11,997 nt of DNA from Chitinophagaceae bacterium (GCA_025963615.1 JAOQAL010000635.1:1-11997), one strand, 5' to 3'; counted from the first letter of the stretch, positions 1-9,521 are shown. Made by a program: numbers and translations. The notes: generated by a model from the letters alone, not told the origin.

Positions 1-111
1 GAAAGAAGGGAGAAAAAAGATAAACAGAAGCAGCGCCAGAAGCACCATAATGCCGATCCGGTCCTTCCGGCTGAAATTCAGATAATCTCTCACGAAGTTG
101 TTCAGGCTCAA
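1..111 (-). CDS. N-terminus of a ComEA-like helix-hairpin-helix protein (partial)
   Basis: Reading the minus strand from a TTG at 111-109 gives 37 residues before the window edge. About 20 polar and basic residues, including the stretch NFVRDYLNFSRKDRIG, are followed by one hydrophobic segment (residues about 21-37). From memory, this short basic 'YxxFSRKDRxGI' leader plus one transmembrane helix is how many Bacteroidota helix-hairpin-helix (ComEA-like, putative DNA-binding) proteins begin; the hairpin domains themselves would lie outside the window. The frame has a stop four codons upstream of the TTG, so the start is the TTG or the GTG at 93-91; no ATG precedes the membrane segment. An AGGAG on this strand (137-133) is too far from either start to be useful. 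The gene is divergent from rpoB. The reading frame is fairly secure; the family assignment rests only on the N-terminus. Confidence 0.6.
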   Translation of the reverse strand, partial: MSLNNFVRDYLNFSRKDRIGIMVLLALLLFIFFLPSF

Positions 112-198
112 TGCAATTTTTGATCAATTTAACTCCTGAAAATCAAGCGGCGTATCCCTTTTTTTTGCTAGTTATGGCTTAATATTTGGTGGTAAACT

Positions 199-232
199 TT
201 TGTTTTTCGTAAATGATTATTCCTTACCTTTG
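199..232 (+). promoter_or_regulatory. Bacteroidota-type promoter for rpoBC
   Basis: TACCTTTG at 225-232 matches the Bacteroidota -7 consensus TAnnTTTG exactly. A TTTG at 199-202 lies 22 bases upstream, close to the spacing of the -33 element. Transcription would start near 237-241, giving an rpoB leader of about 135 bases. Because the gene upstream is on the opposite strand, rpoB needs a promoter in this spacer, and this is the best match I see. Confidence 0.6.
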
Positions 233-242
233 CCATCCTTTA

Positions 243-268
243 ATTTGGCCAAATACATTTTGACGTCA
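243..268. promoter_or_regulatory. Two palindromes at the predicted rpoB transcription start
   Basis: ATTTGGCCAAAT at 243-254 is a perfect 12-base palindrome. TGACGTCA at 261-268 is a perfect 8-base palindrome. They lie just downstream of the -7 motif, around or just after the predicted transcription start, where an operator could act. The sites are visible; regulation is only inferred, and short AT-rich palindromes occur by chance. Confidence 0.25.
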
Positions 269-303
269 CAAATCTTAACTAAATAGTTGATTTTCAGTGG
301 TTT

Positions 304-321
304 TTGTTCATTTAGGAACAA
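304..321 (+). other. Small hairpin in the rpoB leader
   Basis: TTGTTC (304-309) and GAACAA (316-321) form a perfect 6-base stem around the loop ATTTAG. It has no following T tract, so it is not an intrinsic terminator. It lies about 50 bases before the rpoB start. The rest of the 112-373 spacer shows no gene. Confidence 0.3.
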
Positions 322-373
322 TTACCCGGATATGATTTTTCGTCATTGAACATTTAAAACAGGTTTATCGCAT

Positions 374-3300
374 ATGTCTTCAACAAAAATTAATCACAGG
401 GTTGATTTCGGCAAGATCAAACACCTGGCTGATGCTCCTGACCTTTTGGATATCCAGATTCAGTCTTTCAAAGAGTTTTTTCAATTAGAAACAACTCCCG
501 ATAAGCGGAATATAGAAGGGTTATTCAGGGTTTTTAAAGACAATTTTCCTATTACAGATACCCGGAATATTTTCGTTCTGGAGTTTCTTGATTATTTTAT
601 CGATCCGCCCCGCTACACGATTGACGAGTGTATGGAACGCGGACTTACCTATGCTGTTCCTCTTAAAGCAAAGCTTCGCTTAAGTTGTAATGATGAAGAG
701 CATGTAGACTTCCAGACAATTGTTCAAGACGTTTTTCTTGGAAATATCCCTTACATGACACCGCGGGGTACTTTTGTAATCAATGGAGCTGAACGGGTAG
801 TCGTATCCCAATTGCATCGTTCGCCTGGTGTATTCTTTGGTCAGTCCATTCACCCCAATGGTACAAAGATTTATTCCGCAAGGGTAATTCCTTTCAAAGG
901 AGCCTGGATGGAATTTGCGACAGACATCAATAACGTGATGTATGCGTACATCGACCGTAAGAAAAAATTCCCGGTAACGACATTGCTCCGCTCTATCGGT
1001 TATGAAACTGATAAGGATATCCTTGAGCTATTCGGCATGGCGGATGAAGTAGCGTCTGATAAAAAACATTTACAGAAATATGTTGGCCGCCGCCTGGCAG
1101 CGCGTGTCTTAAGAAGCTGGGTTGAAGATTTCGTGGATGAAGATACCGGTGAGGTAGTATCCATTGAGCGTAATGAAATCGTTTTGGAACGGGATTCCGT
1201 TTTGGATGAAGAAGCGATCGATATGATCGTGGATATGGACGTGAAGAGTGTATTCATCCAGAAAGAAGATGTGGGTGGTGATTATGCGATTATCTATAAT
1301 ACTTTAAACAAGGATACCTCAAACAGTGAATTGGAAGCGGTTCAGCATATCTATCGCCAGTTGCGCGGTGCTGATGCCCCGGATAATGAAACAGCCAGAG
1401 GTATTATTGATAAGCTGTTCTTCAGCGACAAGCGTTACGATCTTGGTGAAGTGGGCCGTTATAAAATTAACCGCAAACTGAACCTGGAGGCACCGCTGGA
1501 ACAAAAAACATTAACCAGGCTGGATATCATTGAAATCATCAAATATCTTGTTCGCCTTACCAATGGCAAAGCTGAAATTGATGATATTGATCACCTGAGC
1601 AATCGTCGTGTTCGTACCGTGGGTGAACAATTATATGCGCAGTTTGGTGTAGGTCTTGCTCGTATGGCAAGAACGATCCGTGAAAGAATGAATGTGAGGG
1701 ACAACGAGGTGTTTACGCCGGTTGACCTGATCAATGCAAGAACACTTTCTTCTGTGATTAACTCCTTTTTTGGGACCTCCCAGTTATCGCAATTCCTGGA
1801 TCAGACCAATCCCTTGTCAGAGATTACTCACAAACGTCGTATCTCCGCACTCGGGCCAGGTGGCTTGAGTCGTGAAAGGGCCGGTTTTGAGGTTCGTGAC
1901 GTACACTATTCTCACTATGGCCGTTTGTGTACGATTGAAACTCCCGAAGGTCCCAACATTGGTTTGATTTCTACACTTTGCGTGCATGCCAAGATCAACG
2001 AAATGGGCTTTATTGAAACGCCTTATCGTAGAGTGGAAGCTGGACGGGTAAACATGAAAGAGCTTGAATTCCTGAGTGCGGAAGAAGAAGATACCGCAAA
2101 AATCGCGCAGGCCAATTCAGCGTTGGATGAAAAAGGAAACTTTATAGAAGAAAGAATAGTAAGCCGTGAAACGGGTGACTTCCCGATCCTGGATAAAAAA
2201 GATGTGGAATTCATGGACGTGGCTCCTAACCAGATTGTGGGATTAAGTGCTTCATTGATTCCGTTCCTCGAGCATGATGATGATAACCGTGCATTGATGG
2301 GTTCAAACATGCAACGCCAGGCTGTTCCGTTGGTACGTCCTGATGTACCGGTAGTGGGTACAGGTTTGGAAGGTAAAGCGGCAAGAGATGCAAGAATCCA
2401 GATTCATGCGGACGGCAATGGTATCGTTGAGTTTGTTGATGCCAATGAAATTCATGTTCGTTATACCAGGAATGAAACGCAGAAACTGGTAAGCTTCGAA
2501 GATGACCTTAAGATTTACAAGCTGACGAAATTCATAAAGACAAACCAGGAAACTTCAATCAATCTAAGACCTGCTGTGAAGAAAGGTCAGCATGTAAAAG
2601 ATGGAGACTTCCTTACAGAGGGTTATGCTACACAAAATGGTGAACTGGCGTTGGGTAAAAACCTGAAGGTGGCATTCATGCCCTGGAAAGGTTACAATTT
2701 TGAAGATGCCATTGTAATCAGTGAAAGAGTGGTAAAAGAAGATATGTTTACTTCGATTCATATTTCAGAATATGAACTGGAAGTTCGTGATACGAAACTG
2801 GGTGAAGAAGAACTGACTCCGGATATTCCGAATGTATCTGAAGAAGCGACAAAGGATCTTGATGAAAACGGTATTATCCGCATCGGCGCGCAGATAAAAG
2901 AAGGGGATATATTGATTGGTAAGATCACTCCGAAAGGGGAAAGTGATCCTACACCGGAAGAAAAACTGTTGCGCGCCATCTTTGGTGATAAAGCGGGCGA
3001 TGCAAAAGACGCTTCATTAAAAGCTCCGAATGGCGTAGAAGGTATCGTCATCGATAAGAAACTTTTCCAAAGGGCCAAGAAAGATAAGAATGCTAAAGTG
3101 AGGGAAAAGGCCGCTATCGAAAAGCTGGAAAAGATTCATGAGAAGAATGAAACGGACCTCATGGAAGTATTGCTGGAAAAGTTGAATACGTTATTGAAGG
3201 AACATGCTTCAACAGGAGTAAGCAACAATTTTGGTGAAATACAAATTGGCAAGGGTGCAAAATTTACTGCGAAAAACCTGGCTGGCCTGGATTATCAGAA

Positions 3301-4177
3301 TATCAATCCCTTGGGCTGGACGGGTGATAAAAAAGTAGATGACCAGATCAATACGCTGCTGCACAATTTTAATATCAAGTTTAACGAAGAACTCGGACGT
3401 TATAAAAGAGATAAGTTCAACATCTCAATTGGTGATGAATTACCGGCCGGTGTATTGAAATTGGCGAAGGTTTATATCGCTGTTAAGCGAAAGCTGAAAG
3501 TGGGTGATAAAATGGCTGGCCGTCACGGTAATAAAGGTATTGTAGCAAAAATTGTACGGGCAGAGGATATGCCGTTCCTGGAAGACGGAACGCCGGTTGA
3601 CATCGTACTCAATCCATTAGGTGTACCAAGCCGTATGAACCTCGGACAGATATACGAAACAGTGCTGGGTTGGGCCGGTGAAAAATTGGGTATCAGGTTC
3701 TCTACACCGATTTTTGATGGTGCGTCAACGGAAGAAATTGCCGGCTATATTGAACAGGCTGGTCTTCCTAAATTCGGTCACACCTACCTGTATGATGGAG
3801 AAACCGGGGAACGCTTCCACCAGAAAGCTACCGTTGGAATTATCTATGTCATTAAACTCCATCACATGGTTGATGACAAGATGCACGCCCGTTCAATCGG
3901 ACCATACAGTTTGATTACTCAACAACCGCTGGGTGGTAAAGCACAGTTCGGTGGTCAGCGTTTTGGTGAAATGGAAGTTTGGGCGTTGGAAGCATATGGC
4001 GCGTCAAATATTCTGCAGGAATTACTGACACTTAAATCAGATGATATTATCGGTAGGGCGAAAACATATGAAGCGATTGTGAAGGGTGATAATATTCCAA
4101 GACCTGGTATTCCTGAATCATTCAATGTATTGGTACACGAATTAAGAGGACTTGGCTTAGATCTGAAATTCGAATAG
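374..4177 (+). CDS. rpoB: DNA-directed RNA polymerase subunit beta
   Basis: This is the 1267-residue beta subunit of RNA polymerase, which with beta' forms the catalytic cleft and binds rifampicin. Length and N-terminus match Bacteroidota RpoB. The rifampicin region is at residues 470-493; by alignment with E. coli (offset 40) Q513, F514, D516, H526, R529 and S531 are all retained, as Q473, F474, D476, H486, R489 and S491. The FEDA motif carries the acidic pair E777/D778 (E. coli E813/D814). The conserved [10 protein letters not shown] is at 1046-1055, and the C-terminal [15 protein letters not shown] block starts at 1187. Residues about 900-1030 form a lysine-rich, charged segment. Differences from E. 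coli are L475 for M515 and T520 for P560. The ATG at 374 has no clear Shine-Dalgarno sequence, as is usual in this phylum. The gene ends in tandem stops, TAG then TGA. rpoC follows after 141 bases on the same strand. Confidence 0.98.
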   Translation: MSSTKINHRVDFGKIKHLADAPDLLDIQIQSFKEFFQLETTPDKRNIEGLFRVFKDNFPITDTRNIFVLEFLDYFIDPPRYTIDECMERGLTYAVPLKAKLRLSCNDEEHVDFQTIVQDVFLGNIPYMTPRGTFVINGAERVVVSQLHRSPGVFFGQSIHPNGTKIYSARVIPFKGAWMEFATDINNVMYAYIDRKKKFPVTTLLRSIGYETDKDILELFGMADEVASDKKHLQKYVGRRLAARVLRSWVEDFVDEDTGEVVSIERNEIVLERDSVLDEEAIDMIVDMDVKSVFIQKEDVGGDYAIIYNTLNKDTSNSELEAVQHIYRQLRGADAPDNETARGIIDKLFFSDKRYDLGEVGRYKINRKLNLEAPLEQKTLTRLDIIEIIKYLVRLTNGKAEIDDIDHLSNRRVRTVGEQLYAQFGVGLARMARTIRERMNVRDNEVFTPVDLINARTLSSVINSFFGTSQLSQFLDQTNPLSEITHKRRISALGPGGLSRERAGFEVRDVHYSHYGRLCTIETPEGPNIGLISTLCVHAKINEMGFIETPYRRVEAGRVNMKELEFLSAEEEDTAKIAQANSALDEKGNFIEERIVSRETGDFPILDKKDVEFMDVAPNQIVGLSASLIPFLEHDDDNRALMGSNMQRQAVPLVRPDVPVVGTGLEGKAARDARIQIHADGNGIVEFVDANEIHVRYTRNETQKLVSFEDDLKIYKLTKFIKTNQETSINLRPAVKKGQHVKDGDFLTEGYATQNGELALGKNLKVAFMPWKGYNFEDAIVISERVVKEDMFTSIHISEYELEVRDTKLGEEELTPDIPNVSEEATKDLDENGIIRIGAQIKEGDILIGKITPKGESDPTPEEKLLRAIFGDKAGDAKDASLKAPNGVEGIVIDKKLFQRAKKDKNAKVREKAAIEKLEKIHEKNETDLMEVLLEKLNTLLKEHASTGVSNNFGEIQIGKGAKFTAKNLAGLDYQNINPLGWTGDKKVDDQINTLLHNFNIKFNEELGRYKRDKFNISIGDELPAGVLKLAKVYIAVKRKLKVGDKMAGRHGNKGIVAKIVRAEDMPFLEDGTPVDIVLNPLGVPSRMNLGQIYETVLGWAGEKLGIRFSTPIFDGASTEEIAGYIEQAGLPKFGHTYLYDGETGERFHQKATVGIIYVIKLHHMVDDKMHARSIGPYSLITQQPLGGKAQFGGQRFGEMEVWALEAYGASNILQELLTLKSDDIIGRAKTYEAIVKGDNIPRPGIPESFNVLVHELRGLGLDLKFE

Positions 4178-4260
4178 TGAATGGTCTCCCGGTAATGACC
4201 GGGAGGTGAATAGTGAACCGGCCCCTGAAAGCAGGAACGCCACTCACCATTCACCATTCA
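4171..4260 (+). repeat. Heptamer repeats and nested inverted repeats in the rpoB-rpoC spacer
   Basis: Units related to TGAATGG occur seven times. Two are at 4171-4184, the first of which overlaps the rpoB stop codon. Two are at 4207-4220. Three are tandem and inverted at 4240-4260 (CCACTCA, CCATTCA, CCATTCA). The 10-mer GAATAGTGAA is repeated exactly at 4172-4181 and 4208-4217. GTGAATGGT (4177-4185) can pair with ACCATTCAC (4246-4254), enclosing two perfect hairpins: CTCCCGGT/ACCGGGAG with loop AATG (4186-4205), and CCTG/CAGG with loop AAAG (4224-4235). As RNA this could form a three-way junction. No T tract follows, so it is not an intrinsic terminator. It could be an intergenic repeat element, an mRNA processing site or a spacer; the function is unknown. 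Confidence 0.75.
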
Positions 4261-4279
4261 TGTTGATGTTGCGGGGTCC

Positions 4280-4307
4280 AAAATTTGAATTCTAAAATCT
4301 AAAATCG
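4280..4307 (+). repeat. AT-rich heptamer array before rpoC
   Basis: Four consecutive 7-base units can be read: AAAATTT, GAATTCT, AAAATCT and AAAATCG. The last two differ at one base; the first two are degenerate. The array ends 11 bases before the rpoC ATG, so it occupies the translation initiation region. AT-rich unstructured sequence before a start suits Bacteroidota ribosome binding, which does not depend on Shine-Dalgarno pairing. The unit sequence differs from the TGAATGG family just upstream. Confidence 0.5.
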
Positions 4308-4318
4308 TCAATACGATT

Positions 4319-7300
4319 ATGGCTATCAAAAAAGAAAATCGTCCAAGAGCAGCATTTTCAAAAATCACCATTGGCCTGGCGTCTCCGGATAATATCCTGG
4401 AAAGAAGTTATGGCGAGGTGTTAAAACCGGAAACGATTAACTACCGTACTTACAAACCTGAACGTGATGGTTTGTTTTGCGAAAGAATTTTCGGCCCGGT
4501 AAAGGATTATGAATGCGCCTGCGGAAAATATAAACGTATCCGTTACAAAGGCATTGTTTGTGACCGTTGTGGCGTTGAAGTAACTGAGAAAAAAGTTCGT
4601 CGTGAAAGAATGGGCCACATCAAATTGGTGGTTCCTGTGGTGCATATCTGGTATTTCAAATCATTGCCGAATAAAATCGGTTATTTATTAGGAGTAAGTT
4701 CTAAGAAATTAGAGACCATTGTTTACTACGAACGTTTTGTGGTCATACAAGCGGGTATCCGGGTGGATAAAGGACAGAACTATGGAGATCTTCTTACGGA
4801 AGAAGAATACCTCGATATCCTTGATACCTTACCAAAGGATAACCAGTATCTTCCTGATGAAGATCCCAATAAATTCATCGCCAAAATGGGCGCTGAAGCG
4901 GTGCATGATATGCTCCAGCGGATTGACCTGGACCAGTTATCTTTCGATCTTCGGAATACGGCCGCTACAGAAACATCACAACAACGTAAAGCGGATGCAT
5001 TAAAACGCCTGAGTGTTGTAGAATCTTTCCGCGATGCCAATACGAGAATTACCAATCGCCCCGAATGGATGGTAATGCAATATGTTCCGGTTATTCCACC
5101 GGAACTACGTCCGCTTGTGCCGCTGGATGGTGGCCGTTTTGCTTCCTCGGATCTGAATGATCTTTACCGTCGTGTGATTATCCGTAATAACCGGTTGAAA
5201 AGATTGTTGGAGATCAAAGCTCCTGAAGTAATCCTGCGTAACGAAAAACGGATGTTGCAGGAAGCGGTGGACTCCTTATTTGATAACAGCCGTAAATCAA
5301 ATGCAGTAAAAGCTGAAGGTGGCCGTGCACTGAAATCATTAAGCGATGTATTGAAGGGTAAACAGGGCCGTTTTCGTCAGAACCTGTTAGGTAAACGTGT
5401 TGACTATTCAGGTCGTTCTGTAATTGTGGTAGGTCCTGAATTGAAATTGCATGAGTGTGGGTTGCCGAAAGATATGGCCGCGGAACTGTTCAAGCCATTT
5501 ATTATCCGCAAATTGATCGAAAGAGGCATCGTGAAAACGGTTAAGTCTGCAAGAAAACTCGTTGATAAAAAAGAAGCAATCATCTGGGATATTCTTGAAA
5601 ATATATTGAAGGGACACCCGATCATGTTGAATCGTGCCCCGACATTGCACCGTTTATCTATCCAGGCCTTCCAGCCAAAACTGATAGAAGGTAAAGCGAT
5701 TCAGTTACACCCATTGGTAACCACGGCATTCAACGCTGACTTTGATGGTGACCAGATGGCGGTTCACGTTCCGTTAAGCAATGCCGCCGTTTTGGAAGCC
5801 CAATTGTTGATGCTGGCTTCTCATAATATCCTGAATCCGCAAAGTGGTCAGCCGATTACCCTTCCTTCTCAGGACATGGTATTGGGCCTGTATTATACTT
5901 CAAAAGGTAAAAGAAATACTGCTACTGAAAAAGTAATAGGTGAGGGCATGGTTTTCTATAGCTCCGAAGAAGTGATTATCGCTTACAATGAAGCTAAAGT
6001 GGATCTCCACGCTTTTATAAAAGTTAAAGCAAACATCCGCAATGCCGATGGCTTGCTGGAACATAAATTGATTGAAACAACGGTTGGCCGTGTTATTTTC
6101 AATCAGCATGTACCTGCTGAAGTGGGTTTTGTCAATGCCTTGCTCACGAAGAAAAACCTTCGTGAAATTATTGGTGACATTATCGATATTACCAACATAC
6201 CAAAGACCGTAAAGTTCCTGGATGATATTAAACAACTTGGATTCCGGATGGCATTCCAGGGTGGTTTATCATTCAGTATTAATGACCTTATAATTCCTGA
6301 CACGAAAGAAGAGTTGCTTAATAGTGCAAAGGGTGAAGTAGATGAAGTGTGGGAAAATTATAACATGGGTCTTATCACCAACAACGAACGTTACAACCAG
6401 ATAGTGGATATCTGGAGCCGTGTGGATACCCGGATTACTGAAACACTGATCCGTGAATTAGCGGCTGATAAACAGGGCTTCAATTCTGTTTATATGATGC
6501 TTGATTCCGGCGCCCGCGGTTCTAAGCAACAGATCAAACAGCTGGCAGGTATCAGAGGATTGATTGAGAAACCAAGAAAATCAGGCTCTACTGGAAGTGA
6601 GATCATTGAAAATCCGATTCTTTCCAACTTTAAAGGGGGATTGAATGTACTGGATTACTTCATTTCTACGCACGGTGCGCGTAAAGGTCTTGCCGATACG
6701 GCCTTGAAAACAGCTGATGCGGGGTATCTTACCCGACGCCTGGTTGACGTTTCACAGGATGTGGTGATTACAGAGGAAGATTGTGGCACGTTGCGCGGCA
6801 TCGCTACATCTGCATTAAAAGATAATGAAGATATCATAGAGCCCTTGTCTGACAGGATCGCCGGCCGTACATCATTACATGATGTATTTAATCCGCAAAA
6901 TGATGAATTGCTGGTGGCCGCCGGTGAAGCGATACCAAATCTGCTGGCTCAGAAGATTGAAGACGCCGGAGTCGAAACAGTTGAAATACGCTCTGTATTA
7001 ACCTGCGAAAGCAAAAGGGGAGTTTGCGTAAAATGTTATGGCAAAAACCTGGCATCAGGAGCACTGGCCCAGGATGGGGATGCCGTCGGTATCATCGCAG
7101 CTCAGTCAATCGGTGAGCCAGGTACCCAGTTAACACTTCGTACTTTCCACGTGGGTGGTGTCGCAGGTTCTGCGACCGTCGATTCTACCTTGTTAGCCAA
7201 ATTTGATGGAACGATTCAGTTTGATGGTTTACGTACCGTAACGGTGGAAAATAACGAGGGTAGCAAAGTACAGGCTGTAATTGGCCGTACCGGTGAGGTG

Positions 7301-8611
7301 CGTATCATTGATACAAAGAATGACCGCATGCTTATCACCAATAATATTCCTTATGGCGCTACGCTGAATGTGAAGGACGGACAGAAAGTAAACAAGGGAG
7401 ACATTGTCTGCACATGGGATCCTTATAATAACGTGATCATGGCCGAGATCAACGGTGCTGTGAAATTTGAAAACGTTATTGAAGGCGTAACCTATCGTGA
7501 AGAAGCAGACGAACAAACAGGTCACCGCGAAAAAGTGGTAATTGAGACAAGAGATAAAACTAAAATTCCTTCGATCATTGTTGAAGGAAAAGAAAATAGG
7601 TCTTATAACCTGCCAACCGGAAGTCATATCATCCTTGAAGAAGGGGAAGAAGTAAAGGCCGGAAAGGTAATTGTTAAGATACCCCGTATACTGGGTAAGC
7701 TCAGGGATATTACCGGCGGTCTGCCCCGTGTGACTGAATTGTTTGAAGCAAGAAACCCCGGCAATCCTGCTGTTGTTTCTGAAATCGATGGTGTGGTAAG
7801 TATGGGAGCTATCAAACGCGGTAACAGGGAGATTGTTATTGAAGCGAAAGATGGGGTACAGAAAAAATACCTCGTTCCGTTAACAAGACAAATCCTTGCA
7901 CAGGACGGTGACTTCGTGAAAGCAGGATCTTCTCTCAGCGATGGTCAAACGTCACCACAGGATATTTTATCCATCCAGGGACCGTTTGCAGTGCAGCAAT
8001 ATGTTGTGAACGAAATACAGGAAGTTTATCGCTTACAGGGTGTAAAGATCAATGACAAACACATTGAAGTAATCGTTCGCCAGATGATGCGTAAAGTAAG
8101 CATTGTTGATCCGGGGGACACTAAATTCCTTGAAGAAGATCTGGTAGACAAATTCGAGTTTGTTGAAGAGAACGATTATATCTACGATAAAAAGGTCGTT
8201 ACTGAACCAGGCGACTCAACCAAATTACGGGCTGGCCAGATCATGAGTCTGCGTGAATTAAGAGAAGAAAACTCCGTTCTTCGCAGAAATGATAAGAAAC
8301 TCGCTGAGTACCGTGATGCACAACCAGCCACATCAGCGCCGACCTTGCTGGGGATTACCAAAGCATCGTTAGGGGTGCCAAGCTGGATTTCAGCGGCTTC
8401 CTTCCAGGAAACCACCAAAGTACTTTCATCAGCGGCTATACAAGGCAAAACGGATGAAATGCTTGGCTTGAAGGAAAACGTTATTACAGGACATCCGATA
8501 CCTGCAGGTACAGGTTTACGTAAGTTTGAAAATATGATAGTAGGCAGCAAGGAAGAATATGAATTGTTGCAAACTACAAAAGAGGCAATGGCATTTGATG
8601 AAGAAGAATAA
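4319..8611 (+). CDS. rpoC: DNA-directed RNA polymerase subunit beta'
   Basis: This is the 1430-residue beta' subunit, which supplies the catalytic magnesium site of RNA polymerase. The first zinc site is C66, C68, C81 and C84. The catalytic motif NADFDGDQM starts at N472, with D474, D476 and D478 holding the metal. The second zinc site is C822, C896, C903 and C906, a constant offset of 8 from E. coli. The bridge helix and trigger loop follow, with [19 protein letters not shown] and H944 (E. coli H936). A sandwich-barrel insertion in the trigger loop, like that of Gram-negative enzymes, spans about residues 953-1128, and GGLPR resumes at 1133. The C-terminal region has the usual [15 protein letters not shown] block and an acidic end. 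No Shine-Dalgarno sequence precedes the ATG. It is probably co-transcribed with rpoB and ends at the terminator beginning 36 bases downstream. No truncation or missing catalytic residue is seen. Confidence 0.98.
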   Translation: MAIKKENRPRAAFSKITIGLASPDNILERSYGEVLKPETINYRTYKPERDGLFCERIFGPVKDYECACGKYKRIRYKGIVCDRCGVEVTEKKVRRERMGHIKLVVPVVHIWYFKSLPNKIGYLLGVSSKKLETIVYYERFVVIQAGIRVDKGQNYGDLLTEEEYLDILDTLPKDNQYLPDEDPNKFIAKMGAEAVHDMLQRIDLDQLSFDLRNTAATETSQQRKADALKRLSVVESFRDANTRITNRPEWMVMQYVPVIPPELRPLVPLDGGRFASSDLNDLYRRVIIRNNRLKRLLEIKAPEVILRNEKRMLQEAVDSLFDNSRKSNAVKAEGGRALKSLSDVLKGKQGRFRQNLLGKRVDYSGRSVIVVGPELKLHECGLPKDMAAELFKPFIIRKLIERGIVKTVKSARKLVDKKEAIIWDILENILKGHPIMLNRAPTLHRLSIQAFQPKLIEGKAIQLHPLVTTAFNADFDGDQMAVHVPLSNAAVLEAQLLMLASHNILNPQSGQPITLPSQDMVLGLYYTSKGKRNTATEKVIGEGMVFYSSEEVIIAYNEAKVDLHAFIKVKANIRNADGLLEHKLIETTVGRVIFNQHVPAEVGFVNALLTKKNLREIIGDIIDITNIPKTVKFLDDIKQLGFRMAFQGGLSFSINDLIIPDTKEELLNSAKGEVDEVWENYNMGLITNNERYNQIVDIWSRVDTRITETLIRELAADKQGFNSVYMMLDSGARGSKQQIKQLAGIRGLIEKPRKSGSTGSEIIENPILSNFKGGLNVLDYFISTHGARKGLADTALKTADAGYLTRRLVDVSQDVVITEEDCGTLRGIATSALKDNEDIIEPLSDRIAGRTSLHDVFNPQNDELLVAAGEAIPNLLAQKIEDAGVETVEIRSVLTCESKRGVCVKCYGKNLASGALAQDGDAVGIIAAQSIGEPGTQLTLRTFHVGGVAGSATVDSTLLAKFDGTIQFDGLRTVTVENNEGSKVQAVIGRTGEVRIIDTKNDRMLITNNIPYGATLNVKDGQKVNKGDIVCTWDPYNNVIMAEINGAVKFENVIEGVTYREEADEQTGHREKVVIETRDKTKIPSIIVEGKENRSYNLPTGSHIILEEGEEVKAGKVIVKIPRILGKLRDITGGLPRVTELFEARNPGNPAVVSEIDGVVSMGAIKRGNREIVIEAKDGVQKKYLVPLTRQILAQDGDFVKAGSSLSDGQTSPQDILSIQGPFAVQQYVVNEIQEVYRLQGVKINDKHIEVIVRQMMRKVSIVDPGDTKFLEEDLVDKFEFVEENDYIYDKKVVTEPGDSTKLRAGQIMSLRELREENSVLRRNDKKLAEYRDAQPATSAPTLLGITKASLGVPSWISAASFQETTKVLSSAAIQGKTDEMLGLKENVITGHPIPAGTGLRKFENMIVGSKEEYELLQTTKEAMAFDEEE

Positions 8612-8646
8612 TTCATTTTGGATGCCGGATAGCTTATAATATAATT

Positions 8647-8678
8647 AAGGAGTGAGATTCGTCTTGCTCCTTTTTTTT
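8647..8678 (+). terminator. Intrinsic terminator of rpoBC, UUCG-capped
   Basis: AAGGAGTGAGA (8647-8657) pairs with TCTTGCTCCTT (8662-8672) over 11 bases, including two adjacent G-U wobbles, around the tetraloop TTCG (8658-8661). A run of eight T (8671-8678) follows. The UUCG loop is exceptionally stable in RNA. This is a textbook Rho-independent terminator closing the rpoBC unit. Confidence 0.93.
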
Positions 8679-8695
8679 GTTCGAATAAGGGTAAT

Positions 8696-8766
8696 ATACA
8701 GGTCCCGGTGAGGTGTACTGAGGTAGGTCTGTTAAGCCTTTCTTAAAGTGAACTGATTTCCTGTAT
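8696..8766 (+). other. Inverted repeats in the spacer before the OmpH-like gene
   Basis: ATACAGG (8696-8702) is complementary to CCTGTAT (8760-8766). Inside, TTAAG (8732-8736) and CTTAA (8742-8746) form a 5-base stem with a 5-base loop. This could be a structured leader, but the outer arms are 57 bases apart and the stems are short. Apart from the rpoC terminator I see no gene in 8612-8808. TATTTTG at 8786-8792 resembles a degraded -7 element but is one base short of TAnnTTTG. Confidence 0.25.
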
Positions 8767-8808
8767 TAGCCCGCCTGTACATCTTTATTTTGTAAAAAAC
8801 CATTTGAA

Positions 8809-9411
8809 ATGAAAAATGTGTTGCTGATCCTGAATATTGTGCTGCTGGCTGCTGTAGCTTTTTTATATTATCAATATTACACCCATACACCCTCCTCTAT
8901 AGATAAAATGGTCAGGAGAGAGGCTTCTCCTGCTGCCACGAATGCTGCCTGCCGGATTGCCTATTTTGAAATGGATTCTGTAGATAATAATTGTGAAATG
9001 GTTCGTGATGTTAAAAGTGAATTGAGCAGGAAAGAAGAAGCAAGTATGACAGAATTGTCCAAAGCAGATCAACAGATCCGGGAAAAGATGTCTGAATACC
9101 AGAACCAGGCTACCACGATGACACAGGCCCAGGGAGAGATGGCCCAGCAGGATCTTATGCAAAGACAACAAAAACTTCAAAGCCGCAAACAGGAGCTTGA
9201 CCAGGAATACCAGGGACTTTACATGCGGCTCAATACGGACATGAAGAAAAAGATTGAGGCCTTTCTGAATGACTACAACAAGGATAATGCATATTCTTAC
9301 ATATTTGCGTATGAAAGCGGCTTGTTCTTTTACAAGGACAGCGCCTATAATATCACCCGGGATGTGGTGAGTGGGTTAAATGCATGGTATAAAAAGCAAA
9401 ACAAAAAATAG
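8809..9411 (+). CDS. OmpH/Skp-family periplasmic coiled-coil protein, membrane-anchored
   Basis: This 200-residue protein has a hydrophobic N-terminal helix (about 4-22) with no clear signal peptidase site, then a short linker and the stretch CRIAYFEMDSVDNN (48-61), which matches the 'kIAYvdmd' strand that opens OmpH/Skp domains. Residues about 65-155 are rich in Q, E, K and M with heptad-like spacing, the predicted coiled-coil arms of a Skp-type chaperone. The C-terminus (YSYIFAYESGLFFYKDSAYNIT region) matches the strand part of the fold. Skp proteins hold unfolded outer-membrane proteins in the periplasm. The uncleaved-looking anchor suggests this paralogue stays tethered to the inner membrane; that is inference. 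C48 and C62 could form a disulfide. It stands alone between two terminators. The ATG has no Shine-Dalgarno sequence. Confidence 0.8.
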   Translation: MKNVLLILNIVLLAAVAFLYYQYYTHTPSSIDKMVRREASPAATNAACRIAYFEMDSVDNNCEMVRDVKSELSRKEEASMTELSKADQQIREKMSEYQNQATTMTQAQGEMAQQDLMQRQQKLQSRKQELDQEYQGLYMRLNTDMKKKIEAFLNDYNKDNAYSYIFAYESGLFFYKDSAYNITRDVVSGLNAWYKKQNKK

Positions 9412-9432
9412 TATACCTGTCTGAGATAGCCG

Positions 9433-9462
9433 ACGTCCTTTCACTTAGCGAAAGGACGTTTT
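9433..9462 (+). terminator. Intrinsic terminator after the OmpH-like gene
   Basis: ACGTCCTTTC (9433-9442) and GAAAGGACGT (9450-9459) form a perfect 10-base stem with the 7-base loop ACTTAGC. The right arm runs into a short T run (9459-9462), followed by GCTTTG. The T tract is short, but stem quality and position, 21 bases after the stop codon, support a terminator separating this gene from the permease. Confidence 0.8.
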
Positions 9463-9521
9463 GCTTTGTACGGGCAAAAAGATGAACCGAATTACTTATC
9501 TTGAAACCTTAAATCAGGAAA

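Noticed and set aside
1..127. Alternative minus-strand frame starting at TTG 127-125, five bases after an AGGAG
   Set aside because: The spacing is good, but the product has no recognisable features. The other frame gives a basic leader plus a clean transmembrane helix matching a known protein type. A frameshift cannot be fully excluded from 111 bases.
3678..3914. 78-residue plus-strand open frame inside rpoB
   Set aside because: It overlaps the most conserved C-terminal part of RpoB in another frame and resembles no protein I recognise.
4186..4205. Hairpin after rpoB as a terminator between rpoB and rpoC
   Set aside because: The 8-base stem is perfect but is followed by GTGAATAG and not by T residues, so intrinsic termination is unlikely.
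8182..8616. Long open frames on the minus strand opposite rpoC (and others opposite rpoB)
   Set aside because: They lie entirely within well-supported coding sequence and show only low-complexity, serine- and phenylalanine-rich composition typical of antisense frames.
8635..8640. TATAAT sequence after rpoC, resembling a sigma-70 -10 box
   Set aside because: Bacteroidota promoters use TAnnTTTG rather than TATAAT, and the site lies immediately before the rpoC terminator, so a transcript would stop at once.
9465..9503. TTTG (9465-9468) and TATCTTG (9497-9503) as a promoter for the permease
   Set aside because: The spacing of 28 bases is too long and the second motif does not fit TAnnTTTG. The permease promoter remains unidentified.
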